A stretch of 64,000 bases of DNA from Pagrus major (Eukaryota; Chordata; Actinopteri; Spariformes; Sparidae), in NCBI RefSeq assembly GCF_040436345.1, contig NC_133230.1:9925697-9989696 (forward strand), written 5' to 3'. The position numbers were made by a program, and so were the translations under genes. Under the pieces are notes generated by a model. The model had not been told where the DNA came from, searched no databases, and saw nothing but the letters and a program-made list of their open reading frames with translations. This document shows, piece by piece, positions 1 through 12,500 of this stretch (position 1 is the first letter of the stretch; the number at the start of each line of letters is the position of its first letter).

Positions 1-17
1 TTTCGAGTCAATCGGTC
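1..17 (+). other. CENP-B-box-like motif, present in nearly every monomer (example)
   Basis: TTTCGAGTCAATCGGTC is compared with the CENP-B box core nTTCGnnnnAnnCGGGn. Eight of nine fixed positions match; only the last G is T. Composite monomers carry TTTCGAGTCATTCGGTC, with the same score. The motif is intact even in the degenerate edge monomer (39142-39158). The one exception I saw is TTTCAAGTC near 9156. The match is seen directly; protein binding is inference, because fish CENP-B function is not established. Confidence 0.55.
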
Positions 18-173
18 CAAAGACCTGGAAGCTATTGAAAAAATGGGCTGAGGTTTTCATGAAAAATGGCCACTTTTTTCTTTAAAATATTCACCAAAAA
101 TACAAATTTCAACGGAATCCAATGGGAACTGCTGTGTCTTGTTCAGCCAGTATAGGACCACATTTGGGAGCGA
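1..173. repeat. Plain 173-bp satellite monomer (example)
   Basis: This is the first full plain monomer; the next begins at 174 with the same TTTCGAGTCAATCGG start. It is AT-rich, with the landmarks CCAAAGACCTGGAAGC, AAAATATTCACCAAAAATAC and GGAATCCAATGGGAAC. Two main sequence variants recur along the array: CAACGG with CTTGTTCAG, and CACCGG with CTCGTTCAG. A sub-variant with ATGGTCAC in place of ATGGCCAC usually introduces an extra CACCGG monomer. Confidence 0.95.
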
Positions 174-346
174 TTTCGAGTCAATCGGTCCAAAGACCTG
201 GAAGCTATTGAAAAAATGGGCTGAGGTTTTCATGAAAAATGGCCACTTTTTTCTTTAAAATATTCACCAAAAATACAAATTTCAACGGAATCCAATGGGA
301 ACTGCTCTCCCTCGTTCAGCCAGTAGAGGACCACATTCGTGCCGAA

Positions 347-566
347 TTTCGAGTCATTCGGTCAAAAGACGACCGTAACCCTAACCCTAACCCTAACCCT
401 AGCCCTAACCCTAACCCTAACCCTAACCCTAGCCCCAGCCTTAAGGCAGTCTCATGAAACATTGTACCTTTTCACTAAAATATTCACCAAAAATACAAAT
501 TTCAACGGAATCCAATGGGAACTGCTCTCCCTCGTTCAGCCAGTATAGGACCACATTTGGGAGCGA
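347..566. repeat. Composite monomer with telomeric insertion (example)
   Basis: This 220-bp unit lies between two successive TTTCGAGTCA starts. Its left part ends GTCAAAAGACGACCG, the counterpart of GTCCAAAGACCTGGA in the plain monomer. A telomeric block follows. Monomer similarity resumes at GGCAGTCTCATGAAACATTG, the counterpart of GCTGAGGTTTTCATGAAAAA. The telomeric hexamers therefore replaced a short central stretch of an ordinary monomer, and the hybrid was then amplified together with its neighbours. Confidence 0.9.
375..436. repeat. Interstitial telomeric block, first of 71
   Basis: The block is four CCCTAA-type hexamers with a CCCTAG interruption, four more, then CCCTAG and CCCC. On the other strand it reads TTAGGG. 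All 71 blocks share this design and orientation. The commonest form has five hexamers after the first CCCTAG. Confidence 0.95.
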
Positions 567-3500
567 TTTCGAGTCAATCGGTCCAAAGACCTGGAAGCTA
601 TTGAAAAAATGGGCTGAGGTTTTCATGAAAAATGGCCACTTTTTTCTTTAAAATATTCACCAAAAATACAAATTTCAACGGAATCCAATGGGAACTGCTG
701 TGTCTTGTTCAGCCAGTATAGGACCACATTTGGGAGCGATTTCGAGTCAATCGGTCCAAAGACCTGGAAGCTATTGAAAAAATGGGCTGAGGTTTTCATG
801 AAAAATGGCCACTTTTTTCTTTAAAATATTCACCAAAAATACAAATTTCAACGGAATCCAATGGGAACTGCTCTCCCTCGTTCAGCCAGTAGAGGACCAC
901 ATTCGTGCCGAATTTCGAGTCATTCGGTCAAAAGACGACCGTAACCCTAACCCTAACCCTAACCCTAGCCCTAACCCTAACCCTAACCCTAACCCTAACC
1001 CTAGCCCCAGCCTTAAGGCAGTCTCATGAAACATTGTACCTTTTCACTAAAATATTCACCAAAAATACAAATTTCACCGGAATCCAATGGGAACTGCTGT
1101 GTCTCGTTCAGCCAGTATAGGACCACATTTGGGAGCGATTTCGAGTCAATCGGTCCAAAGACCTGGAAGCTATTGAAAAAATGGGCTGAGGTTTTCATGA
1201 AAAATGGTCACTTTTTTCTTTAAAATATTCACCAAAAATACAAATTTCACCGGAATCCAATGGGAACTGCTGTGTCTCGTTCAGCCAGTATAGGACCACA
1301 TTTGGGAGCGATTTCGAGTCAATCGGTCCAAAGACCTGGAAGCTATTGAAAAAATGGGCTGAGGTTTTCATGAAAAATGGCCACTTTTTTCTTTAAAATA
1401 TTCACCAAAAATACAAATTTCAACGGAATCCAATGGGAACTGCTGTGTCTTGTTCAGCCAGTATAGGACCACATTTGGGAGCGATTTCGAGTCAATCGGT
1501 CCAAAGACCTGGAAGCTATTGAAAAAATGGGCTGAGGTTTTCATGAAAAATGGCCACTTTTTTCTTTAAAATATTCACCAAAAATACAAATTTCAACGGA
1601 ATCCAATGGGAACTGCTCTCCCTCGTTCAGCCAGTAGAGGACCACATTCGTGCCGAATTTCGAGTCATTCGGTCAAAAGACGACCGTAACCCTAACCCTA
1701 ACCCTAACCCTAGCCCTAACCCTAACCCTAACCCTAACCCTAACCCTAGCCCCAGCCTTAAGGCAGTCTCATGAAACATTGTACCTTTTCACTAAAATAT
1801 TCACCAAAAATACAAATTTCACCGGAATCCAATGGGAACTGCTGTGTCTCGTTCAGCCAGTATAGGACCACATTTGGGAGCGATTTCGAGTCAATCGGTC
1901 CAAAGACCTGGAAGCTATAGAAAAAATTGGCTGAGGTTTTCATGAAAAATGGCCACTTTTTTCTTTAAAATATTCACCAAAAATACAAATTTCAACGGAA
2001 TCCAATGGGAACTGCTGTGTCTTGTTCAGCCAGTATAGGACCACATTTGGGAGCGATTTCGAGTCAATCGGTCCAAAGACCTGGAAGCTATTGAAAAAAT
2101 GGGCTGAGGTTTTCATGAAAAATGGCCACTTTTTTCTTTAAAATATTCACCAAAAATACAAATTTCAACGGAATCCAATGGGAACTGCTCTCCCTCGTTC
2201 AGCCAGTAGAGGACCACATTCGTGCCGAATTTCGAGTCATTCGGTCAAAAGACGACCGTAACCCTAACCCTAACCCTAACCCTAGCCCTAACCCTAACCC
2301 TAACCCTAACCCTAACCCTAGCCCCAGCCTTAAGGCAGTCTCATGAAACATTGTACCTTTTCACTAAAATATTCACCAAAAATACAAATTTCAACGGAAT
2401 CCAATGGGAACTGCTCTCCCTCGTTCAGCCAGTATAGGACCACATTTGGGAGCGATTTCGAGTCAATCGGTCCAAAGACCTGGAAGCTATTGAAAAAATG
2501 GGCTGAGGTTTTCATGAAAAATGGCCACTTTTTTCTTTAAAATATTCACCAAAAATACAAATTTCAACGGAATCCAATGGGAACTGCTCTCCCTCGTTCA
2601 GCCAGTAGAGGACCACATTCGTGCCGAATTTCGAGTCATTCGGTCAAAAGACGACCGTAACCCTAACCCTAACCCTAACCCTAACCCTAACCCTAACCCT
2701 AACCCTAGCCCCAGCCTTAAGGCAGTCTCATGAAACATTGTACCTTTTCACTAAAATATTCACCAAAAATACAAATTTCACCGGAATCCAATGGGAACTG
2801 CTGTGTCTCGTTCAGCCAGTATAGGACCACATTTGGGAGCGATTTCGAGTCAATCGGTCCAAAGACCTGGAAGCTATTGAAAAAATGGGCTGAGGTTTTC
2901 ATGAAAAATGGCCACTTTTTTCTTTAAAATATTCACCAAAAATACAAATTTCAACGGAATCCAATGGGAACTGCTGTGTCTTGTTCAGCCAGTATAGGAC
3001 CACATTTGGGAGCGATTTCGAGTCAATCGGTCCAAAGACCTGGAAGCTATTGAAAAAATGGGCTGAGGTTTTCATGAAAAATGGCCACTTTTTTCTTTAA
3101 AATATTCACCAAAAATACAAATTTCAACGGAATCCAATGGGAACTGCTCTCCCTCGTTCAGTCAGTAGAGGACCACATTCGTGCCGAATTTCGAGTCATT
3201 CGGTCAAAAGACGACCGTAACCCTAACCCTAACCCTAACCCTAGCCCTAACCCTAACCCTAACCCTAACCCTAACCCTAGCCCTAACCCTAACCCTAACC
3301 CTAACCCTAACCCTAGCCCCAGCCTTAAGGCAGTCTCATGAAACATTGTACCTTTTCACTAAAATATTCACCAAAAATACAAATTTCACCGGAATCCAAT
3401 GGGAACTGCTGTGTCTCGTTCAGCCAGTATAGGACCACATTTGGGAGCGATTTCGAGTCAATCGGTCCAAAGACCTGGAAGCTATTGAAAAAATGGCCTG

Positions 3501-6500
3501 AGGTTTTCATGAAAAATGGCCACTTTTTTCTTTAAAATATTCACCAAAAATACAAATTTCAACGGAATCCAATGGGAACTGCTGTGTCTTGTTCAGCCAG
3601 TATAGGACCACATTTGGGAGCGATTTCGAGTCAATCGGTCCAAAGACCTGGAAGCTATTGAAAAAATGGGCTGAGGTTTTCATGAAAAATGGCCACTTTT
3701 TTCTTTAAAATATTCACCAAAAATACAAATTTCAACGGAATCCAATGGGAACTGCTCTCCCTCGTTCAGCCAGTAGAGGACCACATTCGTGCCGAATTTC
3801 GAGTCATTCGGTCAAAAGACGACCGTAACCCTAACCCTAACCCTAACCCTAGCCCTAACCCTAACCCTAACCCTAACCCTAACCCTAGCCCCAGCCTTAA
3901 GGCAGTCTCATGAAACATTGTACCTTTTCACTAAAATATTCACCAAAAATACAAATTTCAACGGAATCCAATGGGAACTGCTCTCCCTCGTTCAGCCAGT
4001 ATAGGACCACATTTGGGAGCGATTTCGAGTCAATCGGTCCAAAGACCTGGAAGCTATTGAAAAAAATGGGCTGAGGTTTTCATGAAAAATGGCCACTTTT
4101 TTCTTTAAAATATTCACCAAAAATACAAATTTCAACGGAATCCAATGGGAACTGCTCTCCCTCGTTCAGCCAGTAGAGGACCACATTCGTGCCGAATTTC
4201 GAGTCATTCGGTCAAAAGACGACCGTAACCCTAACCCTAACCCTAACCCTAGCCCTAACCCTAACCCTAACCCTAACCCTAACCCTAGCCCCAGCCTTAA
4301 GGCAGTCTCATGAAACATTGTACCTTTTCACTAAAATATTCACCAAAAATACAAATTTCACCGGAATCCAATGGGAACTGCTGTGTCTCGTTCAGCCAGT
4401 ATAGGACCACATTTGGGAGCGATTTCGAGTCAATCGGTCCAAAGACCTGGAAGCTATTGAAAAAATGGGCTGAGGTTTTCATGAAAAATGGTCACTTTTT
4501 TCTTTAAAATATTCACCAAAAATACAAATTTCACCGGAATCCAATGGGAACTGCTGTGTCTCGTTCAGCCAGTATAGGACCACATTTGGGAGCGATTTCG
4601 AGTCAATCGGTCCAAAGACCTGGAAGCTATTGAAAAAATGGGCTGAGGTTTTCATGAAAAATGGCCACTTTTTTCTTTAAAATATTCACCAAAAATACAA
4701 ATTTCAACGGAATCCAATGGGAACTGCTCTCCCTCGTTCAGCCAGTAGAGGACCACATTCGTGCCGAATTTCGAGTCATTCGGTCAAAAGACGACCGTAA
4801 CCCTAACCCTAACCCTAACCCTAGCCCTAACCCTAACCCTAACCCTAACCCTAACCCTAGCCCCAGCCTTAAGGCAGTCTCATGAAACATTGTACCTTTT
4901 CACTAAAATATTCACCAAAAATACAAATTTCACCGGAATCCAATGGGAACTGCTGTGTCTCGTTCAGCCAGTATAGGACCACATTTGGGAGCGATTTCGA
5001 GTCAATCGGTCCAAAGACCTGGAAGCTATTGAAAAAATGGGCTGAGGTTTTCATGAAAAATGGCCACTTTTTTCTTTAAAATATTCACCAAAAATACAAA
5101 TTTCAACGGAATCCAATGGGAACTGCTGTGTCTTGTTCAGCCAGTATAGGACCACATTTGGGAGCGATTTCGAGTCAATCGGTCCAAAGACCTGGAAGCT
5201 ATTGAAAAAATGGGCTGAGGTTTTCATGAAAAATGGCCACTTTTTTCTTTAAAATATTCACCAAAAATACAAATTTCAACGGAATCCAATGGGAACTGCT
5301 CTCCCTCGTTCAGCCAGTAGAGGACCACATTCGTGCCGAATTTCGAGTCATTCGGTCAAAAGACGACCGTAACCCTAACCCTAACCCTAACCCTAGCCCT
5401 AACCCTAACCCTAACCCTAACCCTAACCCTAGCCCCAGCCTTAAGGCAGTCTCATGAAACATTGTACCTTTTCACTAAAATATTCACCAAAAATACAAAT
5501 TTCAACGGAATCCAATGGGAACTGCTCTCCCTCGTTCAGCCAGTATAGGACCACATTTGGGAGCGATTTCGAGTCAATCGGTCCAAAGACCTGGAAGCTA
5601 TTGAAAAAATGGGCTGAGGTTTTCATGAAAAATGGCCACTTTTTTCTTTAAAATATTCACCAAAAATACAAATTTCAACGGAATCCAATGGGAACTGCTC
5701 TCCCTCGTTCAGCCAGTAGAGGACCACATTCGTGCCGAATTTCGAGTCATTCGGTCAAAAGACGACCGTAACCCTAACCCTAACCCTAACCCTAGCCCTA
5801 ACCCTAACCCTAACCCTAACCCTAGCCCCAGCCTTAAGGCAGTCTCATGAAACATTGTACCTTTTCACTAAAATATTCACCAAAAATACAAATTTCACCG
5901 GAATCCAATGGGAACTGCTGTGTCTCGTTCAGCCAGTATAGGACCACATTTGGGAGCGATTTCGAGTCAATCGGTCCAAAGACCTGGAAGCTATTGAAAA
6001 AATGGGCTGAGGTTTTCATGAAAAATGGCCACTTTTTTCTTTAAAATATTCACCAAAAATACAAATTTCAACGGAATCCAATGGGAACTGCTGTGTCTTG
6101 TTCAGCCAGTATAGGACCACATTTGGGAGCGATTTCGAGTCAATCGGTCCAAAGACCTGGAAGCTATTGAAAAAATGGGCTGAGGTTTTCATGAAAAATG
6201 GCCACTTTTTTCTTTAAAATATTCACCAAAAATACAAATTTCAACGGAATCCAATGGGAACTGCTCTCCCTCGTTCAGTCAGTAGAGGACCACATTCGTG
6301 CCGAATTTCGAGTCATTCGGTCAAAAGACGACCGTAACCCTAACCCTAACCCTAACCCTAGCCCTAACCCTAACCCTAACCCTAACCCTAACCCTAGCCC
6401 TAACCCTAACCCTAACCCTAACCCTAACCCTAGCCCCAGCCTTAAGGCAGTCTCATGAAACATTGTACCTTTTCACTAAAATATTCACCAAAAATACAAA

Positions 6501-9500
6501 TTTCACCGGAATCCAATGGGAACTGCTGTGTCTCGTTCAGCCAGTATAGGACCACATTTGGGAGCGATTTCGAGTCAATCGGTCCAAAGACCTGGAAGCT
6601 ATTGAAAAAATGGGCTGAGGTTTTCATGAAAAATGGCCACTTTTTTCTTTAAAATATTCACCAAAAATACAAATTTCAACGGAATCCAATGGGAACTGCT
6701 GTGTCTTGTTCAGCCAGTATAGGACCACATTTGGGAGCGATTTCGAGTCAATCGGTCCAAAGACCTGGAAGCTATTGAAAAAATGGGCTGAGGTTTTCAT
6801 GAAAAATGGCCACTTTTTTCTTTAAAATATTCACCAAAAATACAAATTTCAACGGAATCCAATGGGAACTGCTCTCCCTCGTTCAGCCAGTAGAGGACCA
6901 CATTCGTGCCGAATTTCGAGTCATTCGGTCAAAAGACGACCGTAACCCTAACCCTAACCCTAACCCTAGCCCTAACCCTAACCCTAACCCTAACCCTAAC
7001 CCTAGCCCTAACCCTAACCCTAACCCTAACCCTAACCCTAGCCCCAGCCTTAAGGCAGTCTCATGAAACATTGTACCTTTTCACTAAAATATTCACCAAA
7101 AATACAAATTTCACCGGAATCCAATGGGAACTGCTGTGTCTCGTTCAGCCAGTATAGGACCACATTTGGGAGCGATTTCGAGTCAATCGGTCCAAAGACC
7201 TGGAAGCTATTGAAAAAATGGGCTGAGGTTTTCATGAAAAATGGCCACTTTTTTCTTTAAAATATTCACCAAAAATACAAATTTCAACGGAATCCAATGG
7301 GAACTGCTGTGTCTTGTTCAGCCAGTATAGGACCACATTTGGGAGCGATTTCGAGTCAATCGGTCCAAAGACCTGGAAGCTATTGAAAAAATGGGCTGAG
7401 GTTTTCATGAAAAATGGCCACTTTTTTCTTTAAAATATTCACCAAAAATACAAATTTCAACGGAATCCAATGGGAACTGCTCTCCCTCGTTCAGCCAGTA
7501 GAGGACCACATTCGTGCCGAATTTCGAGTCATTCGGTCAAAAGACGACCGTAACCCTAACCCTAACCCTAACCCTAGCCCTAACCCTAACCCTAACCCTA
7601 ACCCTAACCCTAGCCCTAACCCTAACCCTAACCCTAACCCTAGCCCTAGCCCCAGCCTTAAGGCAGTCTCATGAAACATTGTACCTTTTCACTAAAATAT
7701 TCACCAAAAATACAAATTTCACCGGAATCCAATGGGAACTGCTGTGTCTCGTTCAGCCAGTATAGGACCACATTTGGGAGCGATTTCGAGTCAATCGGTC
7801 CAAAGACCTGGAAGCTATTGAAAAAATGGCCTGAGGTTTTCATGAAAAATGGCCACTTTTTTCTTTAAAATATTCACCAAAAATACAAATTTCAACGGAA
7901 TCCAATGGGAACTGCTGTGTCTTGTTCAGCCAGTATAGGACCACATTTGGGAGCGATTTCGAGTCAATCGGTCCAAAGACCTGGAAGCTATTGAAAAAAT
8001 GGGCTGAGGTTTTCATGAAAAATGGCCACTTTTTTCTTTAAAATATTCACCAAAAATACAAATTTCAACGGAATCCAATGGGAACTGCTCTCCCTCGTTC
8101 AGCCAGTAGAGGACCACATTCGTGCCGAATTTCGAGTCATTCGGTCAAAAGACGACCGTAACCCTAACCCTAACCCTAACCCTAGCCCTAACCCTAACCC
8201 TAACCCTAACCCTAACCCTAGCCCCAGCCTTAAGGCAGTCTCATGAAACATTGTACCTTTTCACTAAAATATTCACCAAAAATACAAATTTCACCGGAAT
8301 CCAATGGGAACTGCTCTCCCTCGTTCAGCCAGTATAGGACCACATTTGGGAGCGATTTCGAGTCAATCGGTCCAAAGACCTGGAAGCTATTGAAAAAATG
8401 GGCTGAGGTTTTCATGAAAAATGGCCACTTTTTTCTTTAAAATATTCACCAAAAATACAAATTTCAACGGAATCCAATGGGAACTGCTCTCCCTCGTTCA
8501 GCCAGTAGAGGACCACATTCGTGCCGAATTTCGAGTCATTCGGTCAAAAGACGACCGTAACCCTAACCCTAACCCTAACCCTAGCCCTAACCCTAACCCT
8601 AACCCTAACCCTAACCCTAGCCCCAGCCTTAAGGCAGTCTCATGAAACATTGTACCTTTTCACTAAAATATTCACCAAAAATACAAATTTCACCGGAATC
8701 CAATGGGAACTGCTGTGTCTCGTTCAGCCAGTATAGGACCACATTTGGGAGCGATTTCGAGTCAATCGGTCCAAAGACCTGGAAGCTATTGAAAAAATGG
8801 GCTGAGGTTTTCATGAAAAATGGCCACTTTTTTCTTTAAAATATTCACCAAAAATACAAATTTCAACGGAATCCAATGGGAACTGCTCTCCCTCGTTCAG
8901 CCAGTAGAGGACCACATTCGTGCCGAATTTCGAGTCATTCGGTCAAAAGACGACCGTAACCCTAACCCTAACCCTAACCCTAGCCCTAACCCTAACCCTA
9001 ACCCTAACCCTAACCCTAGCCCCAGCCTTAAGGCAGTCTCATGAAACATTGTACCTTTTCACTAAAATATTCACCAAAAATACAAATTTCACCGGAATCC
9101 AATGGGAACTGCTGTGTCTCGTTCAGCCAGTATAGGACCACATTTGGGAGCGATTTCAAGTCAATCGGTCCAAAGACCTGGAAGCTATTGAAAAAATGGG
9201 CTGAGGTTTTCATGAAAAATGGTCACTTTTTTCTTTAAAATATTCACCAAAAATACAAATTTCACCGGAATCCAATGGGAACTGCTGTGTCTCGTTCAGC
9301 CAGTATAGGACCACATTTGGGAGCGATTTCGAGTCAATCGGTCCAAAGACCTGGAAGCTATTGAAAAAATGGGCTGAGGTTTTCATGAAAAATGGCCACT
9401 TTTTTCTTTAAAATATTCACCAAAAATACAAATTTCAACGGAATCCAATGGGAACTGCTCTCCCTCGTTCAGCCAGTAGAGGACCACATTCGTGCCGAAT

Positions 9501-12500
9501 TTCGAGTCATTCGGTCAAAAGACGACCGTAACCCTAACCCTAACCCTAACCCTAGCCCTAACCCTAACCCTAACCCTAACCCTAACCCTAGCCCTAACCC
9601 TAACCCTAACCCTAACCCTAACCCTAGCCCCAGCCTTAAGGCAGTCTCATGAAACATTGTACCTTTTCACTAAAATATTCACCAAAAATACAAATTTCAC
9701 CGGAATCCAATGGGAACTGCTGTGTCTCGTTCAGCCAGTATAGGACCACATTTGGGAGCGATTTCGAGTCAATCGGTCCAAAGACCTGGAAGCTATTGAA
9801 AAAATGGCCTGAGGTTTTCATGAAAAATGGCCACTTTTTTCTTTAAAATATTCACCAAAAATACAAATTTCAACGGAATCCAATGGGAACTGCTGTGTCT
9901 TGTTCAGCCAGTATAGGACCACATTTGGGAGCGATTTCGAGTCAATCGGTCCAAAGACCTGGAAGCTATTGAAAAAATGGGCTGAGGTTTTCATGAAAAA
10001 TGGCCACTTTTTTCTTTAAAATATTCACCAAAAATACAAATTTCAACGGAATCCAATGGGAACTGCTCTCCCTCGTTCAGCCAGTAGAGGACCACATTCG
10101 TGCCGAATTTCGAGTCATTCGGTCAAAAGACGACCGTAACCCTAACCCTAACCCTAACCCTAGCCCTAACCCTAACCCTAACCCTAACCCTAACCCTAGC
10201 CCCAGCCTTAAGGCAGTCTCATGAAACATTGTACCTTTTCACTAAAATATTCACCAAAAATACAAATTTCAACGGAATCCAATGGGAACTGCTCTCCCTC
10301 GTTCAGCCAGTATAGGACCACATTTGGGAGCGATTTCGAGTCAATCGGTCCAAAGACCTGGAAGCTATTGAAAAAATGGGCTGAGGTTTTCATGAAAAAT
10401 GGCCACTTTTTTCTTTAAAATATTCACCAAAAATACAAATTTCAACGGAATCCAATGGGAACTGCTCTCCCTCGTTCAGCCAGTAGAGGACCACATTCGT
10501 GCCGAATTTCGAGTCATTCGGTCAAAAGACGACCGTAACCCTAACCCTAACCCTAACCCTAGCCCTAACCCTAACCCTAACCCTAACCCTAACCCTAGCC
10601 CCAGCCTTAAGGCAGTCTCATGAAACATTGTACCTTTTCACTAAAATATTCACCAAAAATACAAATTTCACCGGAATCCAATGGGAACTGCTGTGTCTCG
10701 TTCAGCCAGTATAGGACCACATTTGGGAGCGATTTCGAGTCAATCGGTCCAAAGACCTGGAAGCTATTGAAAAAATGGGCTGAGGTTTTCATGAAAAATG
10801 GTCACTTTTTTCTTTAAAATATTCACCAAAAATACAAATTTCACCGGAATCCAATGGGAACTGCTGTGTCTCGTTCAGCCAGTATAGGACCACATTTGGG
10901 AGCGATTTCGAGTCAATCGGTCCAAAGACCTGGAAGCTATTGAAAAAATGGGCTGAGGTTTTCATGAAAAATGGCCACTTTTTTCTTTAAAATATTCACC
11001 AAAAATACAAATTTCAACGGAATCCAATGGGAACTGCTCTCCCTCGTTCAGCCAGTAGAGGACCACATTCGTGCCGAATTTCGAGTCATTCGGTCAAAAG
11101 ACGACCGTAACCCTAACCCTAACCCTAACCCTAGCCCTAACCCTAACCCTAACCCTAACCCTAACCCTAGCCCCAGCCTTAAGGCAGTCTCATGAAACAT
11201 TGTACCTTTTCACTAAAATATTCACCAAAAATACAAATTTCACCGGAATCCAATGGGAACTGCTGTGTCTCGTTCAGCCAGTATAGGACCACATTTGGGA
11301 GCGATTTCGAGTCAATCGGTCCAAAGACCTGGAAGCTATTGAAAAAATGGGCTGAGGTTTTCATGAAAAATGGCCACTTTTTTCTTTAAAATATTCACCA
11401 AAAATACAAATTTCAACGGAATCCAATGGGAACTGCTGTGTCTTGTTCAGCCAGTATAGGACCACATTTGGGAGCGATTTCGAGTCAATCGGTCCAAAGA
11501 CCTGGAAGCTATTGAAAAAATGGGCTGAGGTTTTCATGAAAAATGGCCACTTTTTTCTTTAAAATATTCACCAAAAATACAAATTTCAACGGAATCCAAT
11601 GGGAACTGCTCTCCCTCGTTCAGCCAGTAGAGGACCACATTCGTGCCGAATTTCGAGTCATTCGGTCAAAAGACGACCGTAACCCTAACCCTAACCCTAA
11701 CCCTAGCCCTAACCCTAACCCTAACCCTAACCCTAACCCTAGCCCCAGCCTTAAGGCAGTCTCATGAAACATTGTACCTTTTCACTAAAATATTCACCAA
11801 AAATACAAATTTCAACGGAATCCAATGGGAACTGCTCTCCCTCGTTCAGCCAGTATAGGACCACATTTGGGAGCGATTTCGAGTCAATCGGTCCAAAGAC
11901 CTGGAAGCTATTGAAAAAATGGGCTGAGGTTTTCATGAAAAATGGCCACTTTTTTCTTTAAAATATTCACCAAAAATACAAATTTCAACGGAATCCAATG
12001 GGAACTGCTCTCCCTCGTTCAGCCAGTAGAGGACCACATTCGTGCCGAATTTCGAGTCATTCGGTCAAAAGACGACCGTAACCCTAACCCTAACCCTAAC
12101 CCTAGCCCTAACCCTAACCCTAACCCTAACCCTAGCCCCAGCCTTAAGGCAGTCTCATGAAACATTGTACCTTTTCACTAAAATATTCACCAAAAATACA
12201 AATTTCACCGGAATCCAATGGGAACTGCTGTGTCTCGTTCAGCCAGTATAGGACCACATTTGGGAGCGATTTCGAGTCAATCGGTCCAAAGACCTGGAAG
12301 CTATTGAAAAAATGGGCTGAGGTTTTCATGAAAAATGGCCACTTTTTTCTTTAAAATATTCACCAAAAATACAAATTTCAACGGAATCCAATGGGAACTG
12401 CTGTGTCTTGTTCAGCCAGTATAGGACCACATTTGGGAGCGATTTCGAGTCAATCGGTCCAAAGACCTGGAAGCTATTGAAAAAATGGGCTGAGGTTTTC